Positions 32,951 through 41,734 are shown, numbered from the stretch's first letter. The stretch: DNA of 64,000 nt from Paludibacteraceae bacterium (GCA_024399965.1 JAKSNJ010000006.1:1-64000), one strand, 5' to 3'. Made by a program: numbers and translations. The notes: generated by a model not told the origin, from the letters alone.

Positions 32951-33640
32951 CTAATAATATTTTCTATAACATCTCTCTTTGGTCTTTACGATTCGAGTTT
33001 TGTAGTCTTTGGCATTCCAATTCTTGATAGGCGTCATGTACGAATCTGAATAGATGGCGCGTAACCACTCGTCCGTCTTGACAGGCATCCAAATCTTCAG
33101 TCCGAGAAAATCTCTGCGTTCCAACTCTGTTGCCGGTACGTAACTGCGGTCACAGGGGAAACCGTCTGTTTCGTTGGCTTCTTTCCACTCTTTTGTCTCA
33201 TGTTTGCGAGGAATGACGCTATACCAGTCGTCACCTTCCTGCTCATAATAAAATATATCCAAGTGCAGTTTCTTGTAAATATACGTTTCTTCCACCACTT
33301 TCTCGGTGCCGGCCATCACGTTTTGACGATACAGGACAAAACCGGCTTTTGCCATTTCTTCGTAGAGATTGGCCGGTATTTCATCTCTCAAAACACCCAA
33401 ATCAATATCAGGGTCGTAACTGATAAATCCGTGGTCGCGGTAAGCTCCCAATAGCACACCATAGGTCAGGAACGTCCGTACCCCCATTTCACTAAAGGCC
33501 TTATCTGCCGCTTCTAACATGGCGAGACCGTCGCGCTTCATTCTTCGCGCCTGAATCTCAAACATTACTCGGTTAATACACTCCACAACGGACTTGTATA
33601 ACCCTAACTTAACCAATAGTTTTACTACTAAATCTCTCAT
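32951..33640 (-). CDS. LicD-family protein (phosphoryl-group transfer to glycan)
   Basis: From ATG 33640 (overlapping the upstream stop, ATGA) the product is 229 residues. It shows the LicD core FLTYGVLLGAYRDHGFISYD followed by PDIDLGVL, with the metal-binding Asp residues. LicD proteins transfer phosphocholine or related groups from CDP-activated donors to surface sugars. The neighbouring nucleotidyltransferase-aminotransferase fusion could make such a donor. An upstream GTG at 33658 would add six residues. Confidence 0.85.
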   Translation of the reverse strand: MRDLVVKLLVKLGLYKSVVECINRVMFEIQARRMKRDGLAMLEAADKAFSEMGVRTFLTYGVLLGAYRDHGFISYDPDIDLGVLRDEIPANLYEEMAKAGFVLYRQNVMAGTEKVVEETYIYKKLHLDIFYYEQEGDDWYSVIPRKHETKEWKEANETDGFPCDRSYVPATELERRDFLGLKIWMPVKTDEWLRAIYSDSYMTPIKNWNAKDYKTRIVKTKERCYRKYY

Positions 33641-34623
33641 AAATATTGTTTTCCCCACGCCAAAACGTTGTCTATTGTCGGTGTGGATAGGTTATTTTTT
33701 TCTGCTAAATCTTTGACTAATTGCAACCCAAACGGAAAGTCCTCGGTAAAGTAACGACTTTGAAAATCAGGTATCCATCCATTCTCGGTCTTTTTCATAG
33801 GAGCATCAATACTTTGAAATGCCTGTATAGATTGCAATTTATGTGCTAACGAGGTTGCATCGCTACTCTCATAGTATTCCAATACCGAAGGAATAGACAC
33901 ACCGACTATCTTACAAAGTGCCTGAAACTCGGTATCCATAGCAATATACTGTTCGGCGCTGTATTCATCCCATTCGGCATAAAATTTAATGGGCTGTGAA
34001 TAAGTCTTCCCCTCTGTCCAATTATGCCACATTCCAAACAAACGTGCGGTGTGCAATAGTGGGTTACTGTTGGTCAATGCCGCTTCCAAATAGTTGTGGA
34101 GCGCTGCAACAGGAGTATTCAACCAAGTTCCCCATTGTGTGGCAAACGAATCCGGCAGATTCTCAATTGCCATATATAATTGTGTCTTATATCCCAGTAA
34201 CTGTGCGGTATGACCGTATTCGGCTACGCGGGCAATATACGGCACACGTTGAAAGCCGAATAGAGCCGTCTTTTTGTCAAAAATCTCATGGGCACGAAAG
34301 AAGAACCCGGTGCTGCTAACAATAGAACCAACGGCTTGTGTCGTGATATAGGGTGCTATGTCTCGCAAGGTTTTTTCGATTAAAAATCCCGGCACGCATA
34401 GGAGAATAATGTCACTTCTGGGAATGACTTGCTCGGCTTGGTCAGAGATGATTTGCAGATGTCCTTGATAGAGTTTACCATTTAGGTCTGACACCTTAAT
34501 CTCCTTACTCCATTCAGATGGCTTGGAGGTCAATAAATTGACTTCCGTGTCATCTCGTTGGGCTAATACTCCTGCTGTGACCACCCCTAACGAACCACCT
34601 CCACAGATACAAAACCGTATCAT
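33637..34623 (-). CDS. NAD/NADP octopine/nopaline dehydrogenase-family protein
   Basis: A 328-residue protein starting MIRFCICGGGSLGVVTAGVL, a Rossmann GxGxxG variant (GGGSLG). IILLCVPGFLIEKTL, FGFQRVPYIARVAEYG and a conserved HNYLEAALTNSNPLLHTARL segment with catalytic-type His/Asn match the octopine/nopaline dehydrogenase C-terminal domain. It probably reductively joins an amine with a keto acid or acts on an alcohol. It overlaps both neighbours by 4 bp, so it works in the same pathway as LicD and the fusion enzyme. Confidence 0.82.
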   Translation of the reverse strand: MIRFCICGGGSLGVVTAGVLAQRDDTEVNLLTSKPSEWSKEIKVSDLNGKLYQGHLQIISDQAEQVIPRSDIILLCVPGFLIEKTLRDIAPYITTQAVGSIVSSTGFFFRAHEIFDKKTALFGFQRVPYIARVAEYGHTAQLLGYKTQLYMAIENLPDSFATQWGTWLNTPVAALHNYLEAALTNSNPLLHTARLFGMWHNWTEGKTYSQPIKFYAEWDEYSAEQYIAMDTEFQALCKIVGVSIPSVLEYYESSDATSLAHKLQSIQAFQSIDAPMKKTENGWIPDFQSRYFTEDFPFGLQLVKDLAEKNNLSTPTIDNVLAWGKQYL

Positions 34624-36407
34624 AATTCCTTCAACGCCTGTATCAATTGGTCATTATCTTTCGTGTCGCGGACGGCAAGACGGATATACGGCGCATCGCA
34701 CTTTTGGGTGCAATCCTTGATCAGTATATTGCTGTCTTTCAACAGACGAATAGCGAGTTCACGGGGGCTGTGCGGTGCCTTGACTTCACACAACACATAG
34801 TTGGCTTCACTCGGCAAAACGCGCAAGCAAGGTATTGTTTTCAGTTCCTCAACAAAGCGTTCTCTTTCTTCACGGAAGGCGTTCATCGCCTGCTGATAGG
34901 GCTTCTCGTACTTGCCCAAAATCTGTAAGAAGAACTCGCCAAACGAGTTGATGTTCCAAATGGCCAAACTGCGGCGCAAATTGGTCATCAGCATAGCATT
35001 GCTCGTGGCTAATACGCCTAAACGCAATCCCGGCACACCGTACGATTTAGATATACTCTTGACTACCACCAACTTATCGTATTGTTCCAACAGAGCATTA
35101 TCAAAGAATGTGGGGTGTTCGGTCGAGAAATCAATAAAACTCTCGTCTAAGACCAGCACGATATCTTTCTTTTGGCACCACTCAATCAGGCGCAGGCAGT
35201 CCTTGTACGGAATATAGTTGCCACTTGGGTTGTCGGGGTTAATCAGTACGAGTGACCAGATGTTTTTGTCCGCAAAATAGTTCATCAGGTCATCTGCCGT
35301 ATAGCGATAATCGGGAGCCGCAGTGGTATAAGCCACCACCTGCTCGGGCATCAGGCGATTAGGATATTCCTCGAAAGTGGGGCGTACAACCCCCACTTTG
35401 CCCAACATCTGTTCGGCCAGTGCTTTAATCAGTTCGGCAGCACCATTACCCACGGCCACATAATCCTGTTTAATTCCGAAGTCTTTGGCTGCCAATAGGT
35501 TGTTGATACGTTGTCCGGAGGGGTATTCGGTCAGCAGTCGGTCAAAGTTGGCTGCCAATTCATCGCGGAGACGCTGGTTGGGGAAATACGGATTAACCAG
35601 ATAGCAATAGTCCAATATATGTGGATAGCGCCAATATCCGCCATAACGCGAGCAGAGCAGGTCATATTGACGGTCGGTGAAGATAGACTCTGCGATGTCC
35701 AAATCCTGAATGTCGTCTATCTCATACCATTGTTCGCCTTCTAACGGCAAGGCACGCATACCGGAGTTGTCTAGCATGTTGATTACGCGCAGTACCTGCT
35801 CGTAATACTCGTTCTTGCCCAACGCCTTGCAGTAGGCCTCAAGGAAAGGCACATACATGTTTTGCGAGAAATCTTTGGCGAACTTATACACGTTCACCGT
35901 CTTGTAGTAGGTGGGAATCTCGTCGTAGCGGAATTGGCTGTTGGGAATGAAACGACGGATACGGTTCTCTTCGTCCAACGTCACTACGGTGCCGTCCATC
36001 CAACTCTCGAACTTATCTACCAGTGCCAAACTGGGGTAGGGGTTGTTGAGCAGTTTCTCGATTACGGCATTTTCCATGATAATATCTGACTCGAATAGCA
36101 GGGTATCTTCTGCCTGTAACCAGTCTTTTGCCATGTAGAGCGAGTAGATATTGTTGGTCTTGTCATAGACGGTGTTTTCCACAAACTCGATGGGTGTTTG
36201 TATATCCAATGTCTGCAAATACTCCTTGAGTTCTTGGGCTTTGTAGCCGACTACCATCACCACGCGTGATAAACTGTATCGGTCCAGTTGGTGCAATAGG
36301 CGTGAGATAAGTGTTTCACCGCCCACTTGTATCATACATTTGGTATGTCCTTTGGTGAGTTCACCAAGGCGTTTACCCATTCCTGCTGCTAAAATAATTG
36401 CTTGCAT
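34620..36407 (-). CDS. nucleotidyltransferase-aminotransferase fusion
   Basis: A 595-residue two-domain enzyme. Residues 1-230 are a sugar/choline-type nucleotidyltransferase: MQAIILAAGMGKRLGELT, KCMIQVGGETLI, LLFESDIIMENAVI. Residues 235-595 are a class I/II PLP aminotransferase: YVAVGNGAAELIKALAEQ, LVLINPDNPSGNYIP, DESFIDF and VVVKSISKSYGVPGLRLG (PLP lysine in SISKSYG). Similar fusions are known that activate aminoalkyl phosphonates or phosphocholine-like groups with CTP; the substrate here is not proven. No phosphonate-making genes (Ppm, Ppd) are seen in the window. Confidence 0.85.
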   Translation of the reverse strand: MQAIILAAGMGKRLGELTKGHTKCMIQVGGETLISRLLHQLDRYSLSRVVMVVGYKAQELKEYLQTLDIQTPIEFVENTVYDKTNNIYSLYMAKDWLQAEDTLLFESDIIMENAVIEKLLNNPYPSLALVDKFESWMDGTVVTLDEENRIRRFIPNSQFRYDEIPTYYKTVNVYKFAKDFSQNMYVPFLEAYCKALGKNEYYEQVLRVINMLDNSGMRALPLEGEQWYEIDDIQDLDIAESIFTDRQYDLLCSRYGGYWRYPHILDYCYLVNPYFPNQRLRDELAANFDRLLTEYPSGQRINNLLAAKDFGIKQDYVAVGNGAAELIKALAEQMLGKVGVVRPTFEEYPNRLMPEQVVAYTTAAPDYRYTADDLMNYFADKNIWSLVLINPDNPSGNYIPYKDCLRLIEWCQKKDIVLVLDESFIDFSTEHPTFFDNALLEQYDKLVVVKSISKSYGVPGLRLGVLATSNAMLMTNLRRSLAIWNINSFGEFFLQILGKYEKPYQQAMNAFREERERFVEELKTIPCLRVLPSEANYVLCEVKAPHSPRELAIRLLKDSNILIKDCTQKCDAPYIRLAVRDTKDNDQLIQALKEL

Positions 36408-36418
36408 TTTCGTTTGAG

Positions 36419-36904
36419 TTATAATAATTTATCACATAGTTCGCGGATGGCGCCGTCGCCGCCGTTGCGTGTAAGGTGCAGAATGCCCGGAATGGCTTTT
36501 ACTTCAGGGCGTGCGTTGGCGGGGCAGGCAGCCAAACCGACGGCTTGCAGTAGGTCGAGGTCGTTGATGTCATCGCCTACGTAACACACATCTTTTAGAG
36601 AGATACCCATCTCCGTGCAAATCTGTTTGCAGACGTCCAGTTTGGTTTGCTTCACGTCATCTACTTGTCGCCCAACGCCCATATACAGGTAGTCCAAGTT
36701 GAGTTTCTTGGCACGTTGTGCCACTATCTCGGTGGTTTCGCTGGTGAGGATACCGCATTTGATACCGGCTTTGCGTAGCAGCACCATGCCCATGCCGTCA
36801 TATACGCAAAAGCGTTTCATTTCTTCTCCGTTGGCGCTGTAATACATGCCACCATCGGTCAGACAACCATCTACATCGGTCAAAAAAAGTTTGATATTGG
36901 TCAT
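36419..36904 (-). CDS. KdsC-type HAD phosphatase
   Basis: A 161-residue C0-type HAD enzyme: LFLTDVDGCLTDGGMYY (DxD nucleophile), FCVYDGMGMVLLRKAGIKCG, ILTSETTEIV, and CYVGDDINDLDLLQAVG with the acidic motif. It matches KdsC / 3-deoxy-nonulosonate or KDN 9-phosphate phosphatases. KdsC makes KDO for lipid A. Without kdsA/kdsB nearby a role in another acidic sugar of this cluster is also possible. Its ATG overlaps the end of the next gene by 4 bp. Confidence 0.82.
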   Translation of the reverse strand: MTNIKLFLTDVDGCLTDGGMYYSANGEEMKRFCVYDGMGMVLLRKAGIKCGILTSETTEIVAQRAKKLNLDYLYMGVGRQVDDVKQTKLDVCKQICTEMGISLKDVCYVGDDINDLDLLQAVGLAACPANARPEVKAIPGILHLTRNGGDGAIRELCDKLL

Positions 36905-38043
36905 TGTAGTACGTGCATGAATGCACTTGTCATTTTATTCCAACTGTATTTTGTTTTTTCTTGTCGAACATATTCGGTAAATGCTTCCTGCCGGTTGGCG
37001 TAGAAATAGTCCTCAATCGCCTCGGCTATGTCCTGACTGTCAGGGGCGACGGCGTAACCCATCTTACCGTGGTGGACAATCTCGCCCAAACCGCCTACAT
37101 TAGTCACCAACATGGGCTTTTCAAAGTGGAAAGCCACTTGCGTCACACCACTCTGCGTAGCAGATTTATACGGCTGAACAATCAGGTCAGCTGCTCCAAA
37201 GTATTTGCGGAGGTCGGCATCGGGGATAAACTCGTTGCGAATGATTATGCGGTCTTGCAGTCCGTTGTTCACAATCTGTTGACGGTATTTATCTTCGTCC
37301 TCGTAGAACTCTCCGGCAATCAGCAACTGCAATTCCGGTCGTGTATCTTTCACTTTCTCCAGTGCATCTATCAGCAGGTCCAATCCCTTGTAGGCACGCA
37401 CCAAACCGAAGAAGAGCAAGTACTGTTTCTTGGGGTCTAAACCGAGCACCTGACAGGCCTCTTCCTTGCTCATTCGCTCTCCGTAATGGTCGTAGATGGG
37501 GTGGGGGGAGACGGCAATAGGAATTGAGAATTGAGAATTGAGAATTGAGAATTGAGAATTGATATCTTTAGCTACAGCGTCGCTGAGAGTAACAAAGGCG
37601 TCTTGTGCCTTCACGAAATAGGGGGCAAAGAGTTTGTCCAAGATGCTCTTTTCATGCCCGAACAGATTGTGTACCAACGCGATACATTTAGTTACACCGT
37701 TCTTTTTGGCAAGGCGACAAATGGTGCCGTATGTCGGCGCAAAGAAAGCCATCCAGTAGCAGCAAATCAGCATATCGGGCTGTTGTTTACGGATTAGCCG
37801 GCCTAAACGCCACCAGTTGAACGGATTGCAGGAATTGAGTTGGCGGCTGATGGGCAGATTGGCAGGTGCCGGGTCGTTGGTGTATTGCGTCTTGCCGGGG
37901 AAAAGGAAAGACGGATATTGCAGGGTGAAAGTTATAATTTTCACCTCATTCCCGTCGTCTTGAAACTGCCTTGCCAGCCGTTCATTAAAGGTAGCAAGAC
38001 CACCGCGGAAAGGATATGCCGTGCCTAAAATAACAATCTTCAT
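36901..38043 (-). CDS. glycosyltransferase, GT4 type, with internal heptamer repeat
   Basis: From ATG 38043 (MKIVILGTAYPFRGGLATFN) the product is 380 residues. The N-terminal GT-B domain has ISRQLNSCNPFNWWRL; the C-terminal domain has YLLFFGLVRAYKGLDLLIDAL, PDADLRKYFGAADLIVQPYK and TQVAFHFEKPMLVTNVGGLGE. Between them the run NSQFSILNSQFSI is encoded by 5.9 copies of AATTGAG (37522-37562). Heptamers not divisible by three can switch a gene on and off by slippage. The insertion lies at a surface loop between the domains. Confidence 0.87.
   Translation of the reverse strand: MKIVILGTAYPFRGGLATFNERLARQFQDDGNEVKIITFTLQYPSFLFPGKTQYTNDPAPANLPISRQLNSCNPFNWWRLGRLIRKQQPDMLICCYWMAFFAPTYGTICRLAKKNGVTKCIALVHNLFGHEKSILDKLFAPYFVKAQDAFVTLSDAVAKDINSQFSILNSQFSIPIAVSPHPIYDHYGERMSKEEACQVLGLDPKKQYLLFFGLVRAYKGLDLLIDALEKVKDTRPELQLLIAGEFYEDEDKYRQQIVNNGLQDRIIIRNEFIPDADLRKYFGAADLIVQPYKSATQSGVTQVAFHFEKPMLVTNVGGLGEIVHHGKMGYAVAPDSQDIAEAIEDYFYANRQEAFTEYVRQEKTKYSWNKMTSAFMHVLQ
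37522..37562. repeat. AATTGAG heptamer array inside the glycosyltransferase gene
   Basis: Five perfect 7-bp units at 37522-37556 and a sixth matching 6 of 7 bases (37557-37563). Three units encode seven residues in frame. One added or lost unit would frameshift the C-terminal domain. Confidence 0.97.
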
Positions 38044-38070
38044 TATCAATTATCAACTATCAATTATTAA
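38043..38070. repeat. four TTATCAA-type heptamers between two genes
   Basis: Units TTATCAA, TTATCAA, CTATCAA, TTATTAA. They carry the stop codon of thiL and extend to the glycosyltransferase start, another example of a 7-bp array at a gene junction. Confidence 0.9.
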
Positions 38071-39094
38071 ATGCTTGCCATCCTTGTGCTTGTAATTCGA
38101 GTTCTTCGCCGTTGCGTCCAATCAGCATAGTGCCGTATTCGGGTTTGGTGATATGTCCTACCAGATAGACATCGTGCATGGTAACCAGTTTTTCGTAGTC
38201 CTTGAGGTCGCAGGTAAAGAGCAATTCATAATCCTCCCCACCATTTAGGGCGCAGGTAACGATATTGAGGTTCATCTCCTCTGCCACTTCGGCTGCTTTG
38301 AAGTCGATGGGTATTTTGTCTTCGTAGATGGCGCAACCCACATTGGACTGGTGGCAGATATGTTTTATCTCGCTGCTCAAACCGTCGCTCACATCCATCA
38401 TGGCGGTGGGCTTGATGCCCAATTCGCGCAACTGCTCAATGATGTCGCGTCGCGGTTCGGGCTTAAGTTGGCGCTCTAATAGGTACTCGCGTCCTTCAAA
38501 GGCAGGAATGCTGTCACCTTGTCGCACACCCTTGTTGGCGATGCGTTCGCGCTCCAGCAGTTGCAGACCCATATAGGCCGTTCCTAAGTTGCCTGTTACG
38601 CAGATTAGGTCGTTGACTTTGGCGCCGTTGCGATAGACGATGTCCTTGTCGTTGGCTATGCCCAAACAGGTGATACTAATCGTCAGTCCGTTCATGCTGG
38701 CGCAGGTGTCGCCGCCTACCATGTCCACTTTGTAATTCTCGCACGCAAGGCGCATACCGGCATAGAGTTCTTCCAAATCTTCCACGCTGAAACGTGCCGA
38801 AACGCCTAATGATACGGTTATTTGGGTCGGTGTGCCGTTCATGGCATATATGTCCGACAGGTTGACCGCCACGGCTTTGTAACCGAGATGCTTGAGGGGT
38901 ACGTATTCGAGGTTGAAGTGAATACCCTCCAGTAGCAGGTCGGTGGTGACTAATGTGCGTTTGGTGCCGTAAGCCATCACGGCTGCATCGTCGCCTACAC
39001 CTTTTTTGGTGGTGGGCTGCTGCAAAGTGATTTTGTCGGTTAGGTGTTTGATGAGTCCGAACTCACCCAATGTTGCAATTTCTGTTCTTGCCAT
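38060..39094 (-). CDS. thiL: thiamine-monophosphate kinase
   Basis: A 344-residue protein. It has GEFGLIKHLTDKI, GVGDDAAVMAYG and TTDLLLEGIHFNLEYVPLKHLGYKAVAVNLSDIYAMNG (in consecutive parts), VDMVGGDTCAS, and TAMMDVSDGLSSEIKHIC. All are ThiL/PurM-fold signatures for ATP and substrate binding. It phosphorylates thiamine monophosphate to the pyrophosphate cofactor. Its final FNN and stop come from the heptamer array at 38043-38070. Confidence 0.95.
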   Translation of the reverse strand: MARTEIATLGEFGLIKHLTDKITLQQPTTKKGVGDDAAVMAYGTKRTLVTTDLLLEGIHFNLEYVPLKHLGYKAVAVNLSDIYAMNGTPTQITVSLGVSARFSVEDLEELYAGMRLACENYKVDMVGGDTCASMNGLTISITCLGIANDKDIVYRNGAKVNDLICVTGNLGTAYMGLQLLERERIANKGVRQGDSIPAFEGREYLLERQLKPEPRRDIIEQLRELGIKPTAMMDVSDGLSSEIKHICHQSNVGCAIYEDKIPIDFKAAEVAEEMNLNIVTCALNGGEDYELLFTCDLKDYEKLVTMHDVYLVGHITKPEYGTMLIGRNGEELELQAQGWQAFNN

Positions 39095-39103
39095 ATATGA
39101 TCT

Positions 39104-39166
39104 CTTAATTCTTAATTCTCAATTCTCCACTCTCAATTCTCCATTCTCAATTCTCCATTCTCCGAG
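39104..39166. repeat. nine CTCAATT/CTCCATT heptamers
   Basis: Units CTTAATT (x2), CTCAATT, CTCCACT, CTCAATT, CTCCATT, CTCAATT, CTCCATT, CTCCGAG. The right part encodes the last residues (ENGELRMEN) of the DUF4837 protein, so the array overlaps a gene end. Confidence 0.95.
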
Positions 39167-40125
39167 TATATCATCGCCTCGGCTTGCCGGAGGGCATTGC
39201 GCTTTTTCTGTCCGGCAGCAAAGACCCACACTTCGGTCGTAATAACACGTTGATTGGTCTTGTCCAAGCGAGTGAGTGACACAAATGGACCGCCCATTGC
39301 CTCGCCGTTGTATATCTTCCACAGTCCGCGCAACTCGGCAGCGTAGAACGACTTGTCTTCGTTGCTCAACATACGCAGTTGCGGAGGAAAAACCTTGTAC
39401 TCCGTACCCATATACGACCCTGCCACTTGTGCCGAAACGTAGCGCCCGAGTACGCTGTCCCGTTGGTGGCACAGGTAATCGACCGTGAACGTGTTGGCGT
39501 CGGTGTAGGGGTACGAATATACCACCAAATCGCGCCGCATAGTGCCTTTGTTGTTGCAGCACCACAGGAAATCTACCGTGTCCTTGATGAGTTGGTAATC
39601 TTCGCTAATCAGCATGTCGAACTTAAACCGGTCTTGCAATGCCTTGCGTGCCTCTTTGTTCGTGTAGGCGCGGTAGTACATATTTTGTCGCTCCAACTCC
39701 TCACGCACAAACCAGTCGCGGATTTGCTCGCCGTGTTCCTGCCAATAGGTCAATAGTTGCTGCTTGTTGGGGGACTGAATACGGCACATGCGCTGCGGCT
39801 TGGACCAGTAGTCCTTGCTCATCTTGGCTTTGACGGCGGTATAGCGGACGGAATCAATATCAACGAGCAGTATATTGCGTGTGGGCTTGAGGAAGTTGTC
39901 AAAGGCGGCATTGGTTACGTGCGATAGGGTGAAGTAGGGCTCCATCTGTGGCAAACAGGGCATATCGGCACCCATGACCGCTTCTATGTCGGCATAAATG
40001 CCGGACGGACATACTACCAAACATTCGTATATGCTGCCCGTTGCGCTCACTTTGGTGCTGCCTGTTCCTTTGCACCCCACCAACACCAGCAGGGGCAATG
40101 TGATATAAATAAGGCGTTTCGTCAT
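39133..40125 (-). CDS. DUF4837 lipoprotein
   Basis: From ATG 40125 (MTKRLIYITLPLLVLVGC) the product is 330 residues with a lipobox LVGC. The upstream extension in the same frame crosses the promoter and is rejected. The mature part contains IYECLVVCPSGIYADIEAVM, NILLVDIDSVRYTAVK and VVYSYPYTDANTFTVDYL, typical of DUF4837. The function is unknown; it is a Bacteroidota envelope lipoprotein. Its C-terminal tail is derived from the heptamer array. Confidence 0.8.
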   Translation of the reverse strand: MTKRLIYITLPLLVLVGCKGTGSTKVSATGSIYECLVVCPSGIYADIEAVMGADMPCLPQMEPYFTLSHVTNAAFDNFLKPTRNILLVDIDSVRYTAVKAKMSKDYWSKPQRMCRIQSPNKQQLLTYWQEHGEQIRDWFVREELERQNMYYRAYTNKEARKALQDRFKFDMLISEDYQLIKDTVDFLWCCNNKGTMRRDLVVYSYPYTDANTFTVDYLCHQRDSVLGRYVSAQVAGSYMGTEYKVFPPQLRMLSNEDKSFYAAELRGLWKIYNGEAMGGPFVSLTRLDKTNQRVITTEVWVFAAGQKKRNALRQAEAMIYSENGELRMEN

Positions 40126-40150
40126 GATTTCTATATAATTCTTTGGACTG

Positions 40151-40198
40151 CAAAAATACAAAAAGTTTTGCATATTTCAAAATTTTTTTATAATTTTG
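40151..40198. promoter_or_regulatory. divergent promoters for DUF4837 and ubiE
   Basis: Plus: TTTG 40167-40170 and TAATTTTG 40191-40198, for ubiE (ATG 40218). Minus: TATTTTTG (complement of 40151-40158) with TTTG (complement of 40178-40181), for DUF4837. The -33 boxes again lie inside the pair of -7 boxes. Confidence 0.75.
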
Positions 40199-40217
40199 CG
40201 CTCCGAAAAGCAAGTTT

Positions 40218-40910
40218 ATGGAAGACAAAAGACAAATAGGGTCTCTTTTTGACCGCATAGCCGGCTCGTATGACCGGCTGAATCACCTGTTGTCGGTAGA
40301 TATAGACAAGTGTTGGCGCCGTCAGGCAGTACGTGGTATGCAACCGGCTCAACAGGTGCTGGACGTGGCAGTTGGAACGGGTGATTTGGCTATCGAATTA
40401 TTGCGTCGCGACAAGGCGCAAACGGTGACCGGCGTGGACCTATCTACGGCTATGATGCACTATGCTGCCGAGAAGGCAGAACGCTATCATCTCGGTCAGC
40501 GTTTGACCTTGGAACAGGGCAATGCACAAGCCATGCAGTATGCTGATAATCAGTTTGATGCCGTCACTTGTGCGTACGGTGTGCGCAACTTTGCGGACTT
40601 GGACGCCGGTTTGCGTGAGATGTACCGTGTGTTGCGGCCCGGTGGGCAATTGGTTATTTTGGAGTTTTCGTATCCCGCCAATGCGGTAATACGTTGGGCG
40701 TACGACCTGTATTTTTCGCATATCATGCCGTTTGTCGGTAAGTGTTTGAGCAAAGACAAGACGGCATATAACTACTTGTGCCACAGCGTTAAACACTTTA
40801 TTTGGGGCGAACAGATGGTGTCGCATTTGCAACAGGCGGGCTTTACCAATGTGCATTTCCACCCACAAACTTTCGGCATCTCCACCCTCTACACCGCCAC
40901 CAAACAGTAA
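40218..40910 (+). CDS. ubiE: demethylmenaquinone methyltransferase
   Basis: A 230-residue protein starting MEDKRQIGSLFDRIAGSYDRLNHLLS (in parts), with FDRIAGSYDRLNHLLS, VLDVAVGTGDLAIELL (motif I), FDAVTCAYGVRNFADLDAGL and LRPGGQLVILEFSYP. These are the UbiE/MenG signatures. It performs the last step of menaquinone synthesis, as expected for an anaerobe with a menaquinone-linked respiratory chain. Confidence 0.95.
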   Translation: MEDKRQIGSLFDRIAGSYDRLNHLLSVDIDKCWRRQAVRGMQPAQQVLDVAVGTGDLAIELLRRDKAQTVTGVDLSTAMMHYAAEKAERYHLGQRLTLEQGNAQAMQYADNQFDAVTCAYGVRNFADLDAGLREMYRVLRPGGQLVILEFSYPANAVIRWAYDLYFSHIMPFVGKCLSKDKTAYNYLCHSVKHFIWGEQMVSHLQQAGFTNVHFHPQTFGISTLYTATKQ

Positions 40911-40947
40911 AAAATAGTACTCTTGAGTAATTGTTAGTCATTCATCG

Positions 40948-40998
40948 CCCTGTTAGCAACATAACATCAACATAACATGGTCGATGGGTGTCAATACC
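40948..40998. repeat. dispersed 51-bp intergenic repeat, copy A
   Basis: Matches 52331-52381 with four mismatches. The core includes GCAACATAACATCAACATAA and ends GTCAATACC. Both copies lie 110-200 bp before a TTTGC...TATCTTTG promoter. The rest of 40911-41164 holds no gene. Confidence 0.88.
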
Positions 40999-41108
40999 TT
41001 GTATAGTCATCCTTAATGATGCTACGGTGGTGCTACGGGGAAAGACAGGCAAAAAAATCTTCAAAAACACCTATACATAGATTAAAAATCTATTTTGTGT
41101 TTAAATTA

Positions 41109-41140
41109 TTTGCGTAATCTAAAAAAAAATAGTATCTTTG
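41109..41140 (+). promoter_or_regulatory. promoter of the nitroreductase-pdxA-alaS run
   Basis: TTTGCGTAATCTAAAAA with TTTG at 41109-41112 and TATCTTTG at 41133-41140, 24 bp before the ATG. Spacing is 20 bp. Confidence 0.8.
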
Positions 41141-41164
41141 TGCCCGATTTAAATTTGGCGTGAT

Positions 41165-41719
41165 ATGGGTACTTTTTTAGAACTATGTCAAAAACGGCGG
41201 TCTATTCGCCAATATACCTGCCAACCGGTTGAGCAGGAAAAAATAGATTATATCCTTCGTTGTGCGTTGATGTCCCCCTCCGGCAAACGGATTAATCCGT
41301 GGGAGTTTTACGTTTTAAGGGCTGACGATGCACAATGCACGGATAGTGCGTCCGGGCACGCCGATATGCGCATCATTCGCCAATTGGCAGGGGTGAAGAC
41401 ATACGGCGCTCAGATGTTCGATACGGCCATGGCTGCCATCGTGGTGGCTGCTGACACCTCGTTGTCCGATATATGGCAATGTGATGCCTCTATCGCCGCT
41501 CATAATATGCTGTTGGCTGCTGCTGAGCAGGGATTAGGCGCTTGCTGGTGCCACATACATGGCAGGGACGATTCGGAGCAGATGGTACACGAGTTATGCC
41601 ACATTCCGGCCAACCTGACCGTGCTGTGCGTCATCTCTCTCGGCTACAAAAACGAGGAACGCAAGGATTACGACTTAGATAAACTCAGATACGATAAAAT
41701 ACATCGATTAACCGATTAG
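41165..41719 (+). CDS. nitroreductase-family flavoprotein
   Basis: A 184-residue protein: ELCQKRRSIRQYTCQPVEQEKI, MSPSGKRINPWEFYVL, and AAEQGLGACWCHIHGR followed by VISLGYKNEER. These are the FMN-binding loops of the nitroreductase fold. The likely reaction is NAD(P)H-dependent reduction of quinones, nitro compounds or similar. Between residues 53 and 65 an extra ADDAQCTDSASG corresponds to ATGCACA-type heptamers (41327-41343), suggesting a repeat-derived insert. Confidence 0.88.
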   Translation: MGTFLELCQKRRSIRQYTCQPVEQEKIDYILRCALMSPSGKRINPWEFYVLRADDAQCTDSASGHADMRIIRQLAGVKTYGAQMFDTAMAAIVVAADTSLSDIWQCDASIAAHNMLLAAAEQGLGACWCHIHGRDDSEQMVHELCHIPANLTVLCVISLGYKNEERKDYDLDKLRYDKIHRLTD

Positions 41720-41734
41720 TCAATTCAACGCAAC

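Noticed and set aside
34620..36407. Phosphonate biosynthesis cluster
   Set aside because: The fusion enzyme resembles phosphonate-activating proteins, but no phosphoenolpyruvate mutase or decarboxylase gene is present in the window.
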